Made by a program: the position numbers and the translations under genes. A stretch of DNA of 42,306 bases from Oscillospiraceae bacterium (GTDB taxonomy: Bacteria; Bacillota; Clostridia; Oscillospirales; Ruminococcaceae). Below, in pieces: positions 32,867 through 41,343 of this stretch. How positions within the stretch are numbered: position 1 is the first letter of the stretch; every line of letters begins with the position of its first letter. The DNA is taken from NCBI GenBank assembly GCA_017460835.1, contig JAFUAD010000028.1:1-42306 (forward strand), in the 5' to 3' direction. The notes below the pieces were generated by a model. It was not told where the DNA came from, did not search any database, and saw only the letters and a program-made list of their open reading frames with translations.

Positions 32867-33748
32867 TTAGCTGCTGACGCGCAGTGTCACGCAAATGATC
32901 TCAGGATGATTGGCAAGGCGCAGCGGAAAGCTGCTGTTGCCGAGGCCGCGGCTGATATACATGGTCGTATCGCCGGATTTCGCTTCGACGCAGCCCTCTG
33001 TCAGCTCCGGCAGAAAGCCCTGATCCGGCGCCCAGATTCCCTGATGCGTAAACGGAATCCGGAACTGTCCGCCGTGTGCATGGCCGCTGAACACGAGATC
33101 AACGCCGGCCTTCGCATAATATTCCTCCAGATACTGCGGCTCATGCGCCAGCAGGATGCAGAAATCGTCCGGCGCTTCCTCAGCGAGCGTCTGAAGCAGA
33201 TTTGCCTGAAGCGAGTTGTCGTCCATGCCGATCAGCGAGATCGTCTGGCCGGTTTTTGATGGAATCTGCACGCGCTCATTTTCCAGCAGCACAATGCCGT
33301 ATTCCCGGATTTTTTCCTCAAATGCAGTGAGATCAGCCTTATCGAGCAGATTCTCGTGATTGCCGAGCACATAGTACACCGGCGCAATCTCCGAGACCTG
33401 CTGCATAAACAGCTCTGCCGCCGGGATATCCGTATGGTTGCTCGCGTCGATCATATCGCCGGTCAGCACGATGATATCCGGCTGCATCCCCCGGATCTCC
33501 TGCATCACGGCAGCATTGTCCTGCGCAAAAACCTTGTTGTGGAGATCGGAGATATGAACGATCCGGAATCCGTCGAAGGAATAGGACAGCTCGTCAGAGG
33601 CATAGGTGTATTCCGAAATATCGAGCTTGTTGTTCGCGCCGTAAGCCGCTGCAAGAAACAGCAGCAGCACAAAGCACCAGAGTCCGATCCGCCGGATGAC
33701 AAATTGCAGTCTGCCCCGTGATTCCGGGCGGTTTGCGGATTTACTCAT
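32867..33748 (-). CDS. Membrane-anchored metallophosphoesterase (YkuE/YaeI-like)
   Basis: 293 residues. One N-terminal membrane anchor (about 20-40) is followed by a calcineurin-like domain with the full metal set: HISDLHN, VLTGDMID, LGNHENL, LLAHEP and GHAHGGQFR. Relatives act on lipid A-like or UDP-sugar pyrophosphates and lipids; the substrate here is unknown. The ATG overlaps the upstream lipoprotein stop by 8 bases (ATGAGTAA). Confidence 0.9.
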   Translation of the reverse strand: MSKSANRPESRGRLQFVIRRIGLWCFVLLLFLAAAYGANNKLDISEYTYASDELSYSFDGFRIVHISDLHNKVFAQDNAAVMQEIRGMQPDIIVLTGDMIDASNHTDIPAAELFMQQVSEIAPVYYVLGNHENLLDKADLTAFEEKIREYGIVLLENERVQIPSKTGQTISLIGMDDNSLQANLLQTLAEEAPDDFCILLAHEPQYLEEYYAKAGVDLVFSGHAHGGQFRIPFTHQGIWAPDQGFLPELTEGCVEAKSGDTTMYISRGLGNSSFPLRLANHPEIICVTLRVSS

Positions 33749-34634
33749 TGAGGCCTGCGTCCTCCATCAGCTGTCCGATCGCAGCGAACATGCTGGTTAC
33801 GAGATTGGTGGCCAGATCCTCCTCGGAAACCTCCGTGTAGCCGGCGGGAACCGCGAAAACGCTCATATCAGCAGTATCGGTAAAGGTAATGGTGTAGTCA
33901 AAGAACACCTCTTCGCCGAGGGAATCCGTGACCTTGCAGCCGATCAGATTGCCGGCATCGTCGTAGTAGAATTTGACATTCTCGTCCTCGCCCTCATCAT
34001 CCTGCATCTGGAATTCCTCATAGAGCGTCTGGACGCCGTTGAGGTCCTCTCTGCCCTTGCCGACATATCCTGTTGCATCCACTTCATCCAGTGCATTGTC
34101 GGCGGCCATGTCGCTTTCTTCCATCTCATCGGTCTGCTTCTTGCAGTAGGTCTTGGTCGCCTCGTCGAGCTGATAGGTATAGGAGCCGTCGAAGATCGTT
34201 TTCATCTCGAAGCCAAACATATTCATATAGAGATAGCTGTTTTTCTGATAGGTGTAGATATCCATATCAATAAAGCTGTCGAGATTCATATCCTCGCCGG
34301 TATCCACCTGTTCGCAGTGAATCCGCATGCGGACGCAGCCGTTGCTCCATTCCTCGATCTGCTTTTGCAGCCCGAGGGTCAGGCTCTCGTCCGTATCGGA
34401 GGTCACAGGCGCACCGGCATCTGCGGTGGTCTCGGTCGTGAGCTCCGTCGTATCGGCAAACGTGGTCGTCTCAGTCAGTGTCGTGGCCTCGGTTGTGGTC
34501 TCGATCTCACTGACCTCACCGGTAACCTCCTCGATCGCCGGCGTCTCCCCGGGCGTGTTCGATTTCTCCCCGCATCCGCTGAGTGCAGCGAGCGAGCATG
34601 CAGAAAGCACACAAATCATTTTTTTCAGTTCCAT
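33741..34634 (-). CDS. Lipoprotein of unknown function with Thr/Glu-rich linker
   Basis: 297 residues. The lipobox LSGC (Cys about 21) is followed by a Thr/Glu-rich linker (about 35-85) and a soluble domain of about 200 residues. Strands such as 'DMDIYTYQKNSYLYMNMFGFEM', 'IFDGSYTYQLDEATKTYCKK' and 'NVKFYYDDAGNLIGCKVTDS' suggest a LolA/RseB-like or DUF6612-like beta half-barrel, but I do not recognise the family. First gene of the lipoprotein-phosphoesterase-asparaginase operon. Ribosome site AAAGGAG. Confidence 0.75.
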   Translation of the reverse strand: MELKKMICVLSACSLAALSGCGEKSNTPGETPAIEEVTGEVSEIETTTEATTLTETTTFADTTELTTETTADAGAPVTSDTDESLTLGLQKQIEEWSNGCVRMRIHCEQVDTGEDMNLDSFIDMDIYTYQKNSYLYMNMFGFEMKTIFDGSYTYQLDEATKTYCKKQTDEMEESDMAADNALDEVDATGYVGKGREDLNGVQTLYEEFQMQDDEGEDENVKFYYDDAGNLIGCKVTDSLGEEVFFDYTITFTDTADMSVFAVPAGYTEVSEEDLATNLVTSMFAAIGQLMEDAGLNE

Positions 34635-34653
34635 TATGTTCTCCTTTCAGATG

Positions 34654-34694
34654 AAAAAGGAACCGCGTACAACACAAAATGCTGTACGCGGTTC
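34654..34694 (-). terminator. Terminator after GH9 cellulase 2
   Basis: On the minus strand the 11-bp stem GAACCGCGTAC/GTACGCGGTTC (34660-34694) is followed by CTTTTTC, just before the ribosome site of the lipoprotein gene. Confidence 0.9.
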
Positions 34695-34730
34695 TGTGTT
34701 ACAGGTTGTTACAGCGTACTGCCGGAATTG

Positions 34731-36572
34731 TCAGACATTTGCCAGAGCTTTGAGAAGCAGTGTCAGATCATTCGCCGCCACATTGCCGCTCTGATCCATA
34801 TCGGCATTGAGCTTGCCCTGTTCCGTCACGCCTGTATTGGTATCCTCGGAAGTAATTCGTGCGAGCATGACCGCATCCAGAACATTGATCTCATTGTTGC
34901 AGTCCACGTCGCCGAGCAGCAGATCGCCGAAATGCGGGAATGTTGTATCGGTCGTGGTCGTGGTTGTGGTAGTTGTGGTAGTCGTTGTGGTTGTAGTTGT
35001 GGTCGTTGTGGTGACATCCGGCTGATCGCCGCCGAAATCGAAGGATTCATTGATCTCGGAAGCACTCTGGATGATCGCCTTTGCAGAATTCGCATTTCCG
35101 CCGTATTTGCTGACGAGCGGTGCAAGCGCGAGGATATAGCAGCCGTTGTAGTCCAGTGCGGGCTCCGTGCCGGTATATTCATTCTGAACATCGTTGTAAT
35201 TGCCGCTGGAATCCGGGCCGCCGAGCATTGCGCCGTAGCAAATATACTTTGCAGCGGTGTTATCCGCAGGATTGCCCGTACCGGGGTTGGCGGCGCGGTG
35301 ATGCGGATGCGTCGGGTAGTTCGAGCCGTAGCCGATCACATAGCTGCCGAATGCGGAATTCGACTGAAGGATGCAGTCCATCTGATACTTTGCCGCAGCC
35401 TCAAGCGTGCTGTCGCCGGTTCTCCATGCGCAGCCCTGAAGTGCGCAGTTGTAACGCGCAGAGCCCCAGCCCCAGTTGACGAGATATTTGCTCGTATTGA
35501 AGCCATAGTTGGAAGTACCGTTGATCTCCAGTTTGACCTCGTTTGTATAGCGGGTGCCGTCATAGCCAAGCTCGCTGAGCAATGCAGCATAGCCGCTGTA
35601 AACCTTGCCCCAGCAGTAGAGCCAGCCGTCATAATCGCCGTTGCTGTAAGCCTTGTCACCGGTCAGCGTGATCGGAGGCGTATAGCCGGAGGGCAGCTTG
35701 CCCTTGTTATCAGCAAGATCAATCCACAGCTTGCCCCATGCGTAATCGTCCTTGATGGACTCGCCGCCGTTATACATGGTGCCTCTGCCGGTTGCGCGGT
35801 AGGACAAATTCTGGCCGTTAAATGCACTCAGCGCCTTTGCATAGCGCAGGCACTCCGCAGCATATTCGGGGTCATCCTTCTGGAATGCCAGAGATGCGGA
35901 AGCAAGACCCGCAGACATTTCGCCGGCGGAATCCGCGATCGGCGTGGACGGGCTTGCGAAATAGACCGTGCGCTTCATGGTCTGAACCTCAGGTGCGCTC
36001 CAGACGGAGTGATCCTCGCCCTCTCCCGCGACCTGATCGACATACGCGACGACATTGCCGCTGGAATCAAGGAATGTGACCTTCATGAAATAATCGCACA
36101 TATTGCGCAGGATGTACTTCAGATGTGCCGTTGCCTCCGCTTTTTCAAAGGCATCCGGATAGCTGAAATACGACCATGCGAGCGAGGTACAGGCAAAGCC
36201 CATCGTCATCGAAAACTTGATGTGGTCACCGGCATCGTGGTACCCGCCGGAGGCATCAATGATATTCGAGCCGTTGTTCGCCGCCTTGACCGCCTCCTTT
36301 TCACTGCTCGACAGTCCGGATACATCGTCAAGGCTGACCTGCCCGTCATAGGTGTGGCAGTCGCCGCGCCATGTCAGCGGACCGCCTGTGATCCCGGTGC
36401 CGCATGCATTCGCGTCAAAAAAGTACAGTGACATGGCAAGCGCCTGCGTGTAGTCCGGGTCAGCAGCCGACACCGTCAGCGGTGCTGCGCCGTATGCCTG
36501 CGTCGCGGTCGTCATGACAACAGCGCTCAGCATACCGGCTAGGGTTCGTTTGAGTTTTCCCGATTGATACAT
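34731..36572 (-). CDS. GH9 cellulase with type I dockerin
   Basis: 613 residues. Signal peptide (1-37, cleavage near TVSA), GH9 domain (about 38-510), Thr linker of 21 consecutive Thr (521-541) and dockerin (about 551-613). The catalytic Asp pair is in 'GGYHDAGDHIKF' (113-116), the substrate His-Arg is at 424-426 in 'HPHHRAANP', and the acid Glu is near 470 in 'TEPALDYN'. It is an endo- or processive beta-1,4-glucanase, secreted and docked to a scaffoldin by the repeats DVDCNNEINVLDAVMLARI and NADMDQSGNVAANDLTLL. No carbohydrate-binding module is present. ATG 36572 has GGAGGAGG upstream. It follows a second GH9 gene on the same strand. Confidence 0.93.
   Translation of the reverse strand: MYQSGKLKRTLAGMLSAVVMTTATQAYGAAPLTVSAADPDYTQALAMSLYFFDANACGTGITGGPLTWRGDCHTYDGQVSLDDVSGLSSSEKEAVKAANNGSNIIDASGGYHDAGDHIKFSMTMGFACTSLAWSYFSYPDAFEKAEATAHLKYILRNMCDYFMKVTFLDSSGNVVAYVDQVAGEGEDHSVWSAPEVQTMKRTVYFASPSTPIADSAGEMSAGLASASLAFQKDDPEYAAECLRYAKALSAFNGQNLSYRATGRGTMYNGGESIKDDYAWGKLWIDLADNKGKLPSGYTPPITLTGDKAYSNGDYDGWLYCWGKVYSGYAALLSELGYDGTRYTNEVKLEINGTSNYGFNTSKYLVNWGWGSARYNCALQGCAWRTGDSTLEAAAKYQMDCILQSNSAFGSYVIGYGSNYPTHPHHRAANPGTGNPADNTAAKYICYGAMLGGPDSSGNYNDVQNEYTGTEPALDYNGCYILALAPLVSKYGGNANSAKAIIQSASEINESFDFGGDQPDVTTTTTTTTTTTTTTTTTTTTTDTTFPHFGDLLLGDVDCNNEINVLDAVMLARITSEDTNTGVTEQGKLNADMDQSGNVAANDLTLLLKALANV
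34950..35012 (-). repeat. ACN trinucleotide tract coding a 21-Thr linker
   Basis: Twenty-one successive Thr codons, a mix of ACC, ACA and ACT, make a quasi-microsatellite that could change length by slippage. Confidence 0.85.
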
Positions 36573-36655
36573 AAAATCCTCCTCCTTATCCCGTAAAAGG
36601 GAATTTCTCGGCCATTTTTTATTAAAAAATGCACCTATATTTGTATATGCGAACG

Positions 36656-36684
36656 CGGATACAGCCAAAATACGGCTGTATCCG
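36656..36684. other. Intergenic perfect hairpin before GH9 cellulase 2
   Basis: The 10-bp perfect stem GGATACAGCC/GGCTGTATCC with a 7-base loop, with no T-run on the minus side. It may be an mRNA processing or stability element between the two cellulase genes. Confidence 0.6.
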
Positions 36685-36706
36685 TGTCACAAACAAAAAT
36701 TGTATC

Positions 36707-36752
36707 ACCCGTCAAGCGGGTATCCGGAGCAATTCCCGTATCATCCGGGAAT
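36707..36752 (-). terminator. Tandem hairpins after GH9 cellulase 1
   Basis: Two stems on the minus strand after the stop at 36760: ATTCCCG/CGGGAAT (36732-36752), then ACCCG/CGGGT (36707-36721), the second followed by GATACAATTTTTG. Probably a weak or leaky terminator. Confidence 0.55.
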
Positions 36753-36759
36753 ATCCGAA

Positions 36760-38874
36760 TTATTTGTTGAACTGATCCAGAGTAATGGAGTTCGACAGAT
36801 ATTTCAGCAGCTTGGTGAGGTCGTCATTTCTGACAAATCCGTCACCGTTCGTATCTGCATTGCGCTTGCCCTGTTCGGTCACGCCGGTGCCGGTATTCTC
36901 TGCTGCAATCTTCGCGAGCATAACTGCATCCAGAACATCAACAGTACCGTTGCAGTCCACATCGCCGCGGAGGCCGTTGTCAGTCTGCGGAATCTGAGTG
37001 GACGGCGTGGTGGAGGTCGTTGTGGTGGTAGTGGTAGTGGTAGTCGAGGTAGTTGTCGTCGTGGAGGTGGAGGTCGTGCTGCCCGAAGATGCAGCCATCG
37101 TCAGAACTGCGCTTTCGATCGTCGCAGTATTTGGCCACCAGATCTGGAACTGCACGCTGGAAACGCCGGACGGAACCTCGAACTCGATCGTTGCGGTGCC
37201 GCTCGCGGAATTCTCAGACCACTTGACCTCATTCCACTCGCTGGTCTGATAGCCGAAGCAGCCGTTGGATTCCCAGTCATTGGAGTTGGTCTTGATGGTG
37301 ATGGTCAGCTTCTCTGCGCCTGCGACATTGATATCGTACTTGTTGTCGGAACCGGAGACCTCAGCGATCTTGGTGCCGCCCTGGTTGACCGGCGTAGAGC
37401 TGGTGCTGGTTGTGGTAGAGGTGCTGCCGCTGTCAGAGCTGCCCGGTGTCACGCTGCCGGAGTAGATCTTGGTCACGCCGTTGATCGTGCTGTCTGTGCT
37501 GCCGCTCTTGGTGAAGTAATAGAGGCCTGCTGCTGCGCCGACAAGACCTGCATTGTAGTCGATCGCAACCTCGTTGCAGACATAGTCAGCCATGTTGTCA
37601 TGATAATCGCCGTTTGCATTGCACGGGCCGCCGACGAGTGCGCCGATGAGCGGCTTCGCATTGGAGCCGTACTGGACGAACGGAGTCATATGATTTCCTT
37701 CCGCATCCCAGCCGTTCATATCAAACTGCGAATAGCTGGTATAGCCGGAAGCGCCTCTGTGGTGCGCATTCTTCGCGCTGTTGCTTGCAAATCCTGTCAC
37801 ATAGCAGGTGTTTGCGGGGTTCGAGCCGAGGATGTAATCCATCTGACCCTTTGCCCAGTCGGTATAGTTTCCGTTGCCCTCTTTGGTCGCGACAAGCGCC
37901 ATAAACTGCATAGAGCAATTGAGTCTTGCGCTGCCCCACTTATCCATAAAGAGGTAGCCGCTGCCGTTGCATTTGCCGCTGAGATACTTGGTTGCCTGGC
38001 TCCAGTCCTTATTGACGATACCGTTCATGACAGCAGCGCCGAGGTTTGCGTCATTCCAGCCGTATGCCCAGCCCACGCCGAGGCTGTTGATGTTCTTCAC
38101 AGCTTCCTTGTATGTGGAATCGCCGGTCGCAAGTGCGAGGCAGCCAGCTGCCATAGCCTGCTCGTCAGCGCACTTCGAGGAGCTGTAGAAGCCGTTGGGG
38201 CCGTCCGTTGCGCACTGGTTGTACTGCTTGGAGAAATTGTACAGTGCCTTTGCATACTTGAGATCCTCGGCATTTCCGAAGTTCTTGTAGTTCAGTGCCA
38301 GCGCTGCGGCATAGTTTGCAGCGATATCGCTCGCACCGCTGCTGGTCCAGAACATCTTACGCCCGGAGCCCTGATCCTCAGGCGGGCCCCAATAGCTGTG
38401 ATCCACGGTTCCGTCGCCTTTCTGATACAGGAAGTTCGTGACCGTGTCGCCGCTGAGCGTAGTGGAATTGCGGAAGAAGGAGCAGAAGTGGTCGAGAATC
38501 ATTTTGATATGATCGCTCTGACCGGTTGCATCGTAGGCATCCTTGAACTCATAGTAGCTCAGACCCAGAGCCGCAGCGGTATAGCCCTGCGGAAGGCCGA
38601 ACATTGCGTGGTCGCCTGCATCGTGGAATCCGCCCGGAACCGCATCGTCGGTGTGGCAGTTGCCGCGCCACTGCATACCGGTCTTGGAGGCCACGTCCTT
38701 GCCGCACATATTGGCGTCATAGAAGTACAGGCTGTACTGAAGGAGCCGTGCATAGTTTGCATCGGCTGCGCTTGCAGTGATGGGTGCTGAGCTGAACTGC
38801 ATGCAGAGCGAGCCCATGGACAGAACGGCGCTGGTACATACTGCGCCGATCCGCTTCACAAATGTGTGTTTCAT
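36760..38874 (-). CDS. GH9 cellulase with CBM-like domain and type I dockerin
   Basis: 704 residues in the order signal peptide (1-36), GH9 (about 38-455), Ser/Thr linker, CBM-like beta-sandwich (about 498-595), Thr linker (596-628), dockerin (634-696). The catalytic Asp pair is at 85-88 in 'GGFHDAGDHAMF', His371-His372 in 'NAHHRGASG', and the acid Glu at 435 in 'NEVAIDYNAG'. Cys residues around the GH9 domain could form disulfides. The 95-residue module carries aromatic patches (YQTSEWNEVKW, FQIWWPN) and resembles ruminococcal cellulose-binding modules, but I cannot name its CBM family. The dockerin is close to that of the next gene ('TGTGVTEQGKRNAD' versus 'TNTGVTEQGKLNAD'). Ribosome site AGAGGGGA. 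Confidence 0.93.
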   Translation of the reverse strand: MKHTFVKRIGAVCTSAVLSMGSLCMQFSSAPITASAADANYARLLQYSLYFYDANMCGKDVASKTGMQWRGNCHTDDAVPGGFHDAGDHAMFGLPQGYTAAALGLSYYEFKDAYDATGQSDHIKMILDHFCSFFRNSTTLSGDTVTNFLYQKGDGTVDHSYWGPPEDQGSGRKMFWTSSGASDIAANYAAALALNYKNFGNAEDLKYAKALYNFSKQYNQCATDGPNGFYSSSKCADEQAMAAGCLALATGDSTYKEAVKNINSLGVGWAYGWNDANLGAAVMNGIVNKDWSQATKYLSGKCNGSGYLFMDKWGSARLNCSMQFMALVATKEGNGNYTDWAKGQMDYILGSNPANTCYVTGFASNSAKNAHHRGASGYTSYSQFDMNGWDAEGNHMTPFVQYGSNAKPLIGALVGGPCNANGDYHDNMADYVCNEVAIDYNAGLVGAAAGLYYFTKSGSTDSTINGVTKIYSGSVTPGSSDSGSTSTTTSTSSTPVNQGGTKIAEVSGSDNKYDINVAGAEKLTITIKTNSNDWESNGCFGYQTSEWNEVKWSENSASGTATIEFEVPSGVSSVQFQIWWPNTATIESAVLTMAASSGSTTSTSTTTTTSTTTTTTTTTTSTTPSTQIPQTDNGLRGDVDCNGTVDVLDAVMLAKIAAENTGTGVTEQGKRNADTNGDGFVRNDDLTKLLKYLSNSITLDQFNK

Positions 38875-38955
38875 GTGATGAATCCCCTCTCAAAATAATA
38901 ATAAAATTTCCAAAAATCCCTCTCATTTTTGGGTCAGGAAAATCCCGACATTTTT

Positions 38956-38983
38956 ATTATACATGAAAACGCTCTGTATTATA
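38956..38983 (-). promoter_or_regulatory. Candidate -10 boxes of GH9 cellulase 1
   Basis: Two TATAAT boxes on the minus strand (38956-38961 and 38978-38983). Neither has a recognisable TTGACA 17 bp upstream, unlike almost every other promoter in the window, which suggests activator dependence. Confidence 0.55.
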
Positions 38984-38994
38984 TGGATATTCTA

Positions 38995-39022
38995 TGAACA
39001 TATCATGAACAATTATTGAACA
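38995..39022. promoter_or_regulatory. Three TGAACA direct repeats, 11-bp period
   Basis: TGAACA at 38995, 39006 and 39017, exactly 11 bp apart and so on one face of the helix, at about -46 to -73 relative to the start implied by the 38956 box. Likely an activator-binding array. Confidence 0.65.
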
Positions 39023-39204
39023 TTTCAGAAAAAACCGCGTTTTTCATCATCAGGATGCATAAATCAAACTATCGTGATTGTTGCAAAAGTCACAAAATTT
39101 CTAAAACGCAATATAATTTCAATTGCCCCATATCCTGTTAGATTTGTATTAGAAATCGCGAATTCTACAATAAGTAATCATTTCAGCGAAGCGGTGCCGG
39201 AAAG

Positions 39205-39233
39205 TTGACATTTCGCCTGATTCGTGCTATACT
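39205..39233 (+). promoter_or_regulatory. Promoter of the moxR-DUF58-cohesin operon
   Basis: -35 TTGACA (39205-39210), 17-bp spacer, -10 TATACT (39228-39233), 36 bases before the start. Confidence 0.88.
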
Positions 39234-39268
39234 GGTATCGGATGATTATGCTTTGAAAGGGGGATACT

Positions 39269-40225
39269 ATGAACCGCGATCTATCAGCCGCTGCGCTCTG
39301 CTCCGATCTGCTCGATTCCGTGCATACCGTCATTCAGGGTGCCGATGCCGCTCTGCGGCTCATTGTCACGGCGCTGTTCTGCGGCGGGCATGTTCTGCTG
39401 GAGGATCTCCCCGGTACCGGAAAGACAACGCTCGCAAAGTCGCTGGCGGTTGTCACCGGCTTTTTCTTCAGCCGGATTCAGTGTACGCCCGATCTGATGC
39501 CCGCCGATCTCACCGGCTTTGAAACGCTCGTCACCGGCGAAACGGGAACGTATCAGACCGTTTTCCGCAAGGGGCCGGTCTTTACCAATCTGCTGCTGGC
39601 CGATGAGATCAACCGCATGGCGCCGCGCACGCAGTCCGGCCTGCTGGAATGCATGGCTGAGCAGCAGGTCACCTATAACGGGAATCGCTATGCCCTGCCC
39701 GATCCCTTTTTCGTCATTGCCACACAGAACCCGATCGAATTGCAGGGAACCTTCCCGCTGCCCGAGGCGCAGCTTGACCGCTTTTTCATGCGCATCCGGA
39801 TGGGACATCCCTCCAGAGCGGCTGAGACCGAGATCCTCCGCAGCAGAAGAACAGCGGATCCGATTGATTCGCTCCGACAGATCACTTCGCCAAAGCAGAT
39901 TTTGCAGATCAGGGCAGCCGTCCGCAGGGTGAAGGTTTCCGATTCGGTTTTGTCGTATCTGCTGGATTTATCCGATGCAACGCGCAGCCATCCGCAGGTG
40001 CGGTACGGGCTCAGCACCCGTGCGGCTCTCGCCCTGCAAAGCGCCGCGCAGTGCTATGCCGCAATCAGCGGGCGGGATTATGTCACGCCGGATGATGTGA
40101 AGGCGGTATTCCCGGCGGTCTGTGCGCACCGCATCCGGCTTTCCGGCTCGATGCTCGGCGACAGCATCGCCGCAGACCGGTTTGCTGCCGATCTGCTCAG
40201 CAGCGTAGAGGTTCCGAAGTCATGA
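39269..40225 (+). CDS. MoxR-family AAA+ ATPase
   Basis: 318 residues. Walker A GLPGTGKT-type 'EDLPGTGKTTLAKSLA' (about 45-60), Walker B 'LLADEINR' (about 109-116), sensor 1 'VIATQNPIE' (about 148-156) and 'PLPEAQLDRFFMRIRMG' are intact. MoxR ATPases act as chaperones that mature partner proteins, often DUF58/VWA proteins of the cell envelope. It overlaps the DUF58 gene by 4 bases. AAAGGGGG precedes the ATG. Confidence 0.95.
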   Translation: MNRDLSAAALCSDLLDSVHTVIQGADAALRLIVTALFCGGHVLLEDLPGTGKTTLAKSLAVVTGFFFSRIQCTPDLMPADLTGFETLVTGETGTYQTVFRKGPVFTNLLLADEINRMAPRTQSGLLECMAEQQVTYNGNRYALPDPFFVIATQNPIELQGTFPLPEAQLDRFFMRIRMGHPSRAAETEILRSRRTADPIDSLRQITSPKQILQIRAAVRRVKVSDSVLSYLLDLSDATRSHPQVRYGLSTRAALALQSAAQCYAAISGRDYVTPDDVKAVFPAVCAHRIRLSGSMLGDSIAADRFAADLLSSVEVPKS

Positions 40226-41343
40226 TTCTGTTGCTGGCGCTGCTGATTTTCGGCGCGGTGTTTGTTCTGCATTATTTGACAATGCGGCGCGGCTTCCGGA
40301 ATGTCTCCTACTCTCTGCGGTTCTCGCAGGACGAGGCGACGGAGGGTGACACGGTCATCCTGACGGAAACGCTGTGCAGCAGAAAGCTGCTGCCGCTTCC
40401 GTGGGTCAAGGTCGAGCTGACGACGGATTCTGCACTGGAATTTGCATCGGAGCAGTCGGCCGTTTCGGAGGATACGCGCTTTATCTCAAGCTATTTCTGC
40501 CTGCTCCCTTACCGTCAGATTGAACGGAGCTGGCGCGTGAAATGCACAAGGCGCGGCATTTTTACCGTTTCGCATGCAGTCATTGTCATCAGCGACCTGT
40601 TCTCGATCTCAGAGCTTTCCAGAGCATTTCCGGATGCCTCTGCTCAAATGACGGTTCTGCCTGCTGCCCGTGATTCCGGCGGGCTCTCCGATAAAATGCA
40701 GCAGATCACCGGCGATCTGATCCGGCAGCGCGCGCTGATTCCGGATCGCTTTGCAGTATGCGGCATCCGGGAGTATGCCGAGGGCGATCTGTTCCGCGAT
40801 CTGTGCTTAAGCGCGACGGTGCGCTTCGGCACGCCGATGGTCTGGCAATACCGCGAGACTGCCTCACAGTGCTCCGCGATTCTGCTCAATATGGAAACGC
40901 GCGAAACCGACCGCGATGCCGTTTCGGACAAGCCGCTTCTCGAAAACAGTATCCGGCTCTGCGCAGCACTGTTCCGTGCCGCCGCTGAGAAGGGGCTGCC
41001 GCTGCGTTTCTGTGCAAATGCTGAGATCAGCGGCCAGCCGGTCGATACCGGCCTGCAAAATACCGCAGGCTCGCTGCATGCGCTGCTGCATATTCTCGCA
41101 GCACTCCCCTATCAGGTCTCCGGCAGGTTTTCGGTTCTGCTGCATCAGATTGCGCAGGATCAGCCCGTTATGATCGTAACGCCGGTGCTGACTGAGGCGA
41201 TCGTGCAGTATGCCGCTGCAAATCCGCTTGCGGTTGTCTATACGCTGAAGATGCCGCGCGAGAGAGAAATGCTCGAAAATATCACCTATGTTTCGCCTGA
41301 TTTTTTCACACGAAAGGAGTCATCATATGAAAAAGAACAGTAA
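40222..41343 (+). CDS. DUF58-domain membrane protein
   Basis: 373 residues. One N-terminal membrane helix (1-18), then a beta-rich region and the DUF58 core 'GIREYAEGDLFRDLCLSATVRFGTP' at about 180-205 (the family motif is 'R.Y..GD..R.I.W..SAR'). These pair with MoxR in envelope-related operons, usually with a transglutaminase-like third gene. Here the third gene encodes a cohesin-like lipoprotein instead. Translation is coupled to moxR by an ATGA overlap. Confidence 0.9.
   Translation: MILLLALLIFGAVFVLHYLTMRRGFRNVSYSLRFSQDEATEGDTVILTETLCSRKLLPLPWVKVELTTDSALEFASEQSAVSEDTRFISSYFCLLPYRQIERSWRVKCTRRGIFTVSHAVIVISDLFSISELSRAFPDASAQMTVLPAARDSGGLSDKMQQITGDLIRQRALIPDRFAVCGIREYAEGDLFRDLCLSATVRFGTPMVWQYRETASQCSAILLNMETRETDRDAVSDKPLLENSIRLCAALFRAAAEKGLPLRFCANAEISGQPVDTGLQNTAGSLHALLHILAALPYQVSGRFSVLLHQIAQDQPVMIVTPVLTEAIVQYAAANPLAVVYTLKMPREREMLENITYVSPDFFTRKESSYEKEQ

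Larger units (their letters stand above)
38875..39268. other. Divergent regulatory region between GH9 cellulase 1 and moxR
   Basis: AT-rich and gene-free. It holds a 5'-UTR hairpin CCAAAAAT/ATTTTTGG (38910-38932), minus-strand -10 boxes, a TGAACA triplet and the plus-strand moxR promoter. Nothing further was recognised in 39023-39204. Confidence 0.7.

Noticed and set aside
33696-36431. 911-codon plus-strand open frame antisense to the lipoprotein and GH9 gene 2
   Set aside because: The opposite strand encodes clear catalytic and dockerin motifs with good ribosome sites. The plus-strand translation is Cys/Ile/Ala-rich with no domain, a result of codon bias.
36700-38790. 696-codon plus-strand open frame antisense to GH9 gene 1
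   Set aside because: Same reason: it mirrors the GH9 codon pattern and has no start signal.
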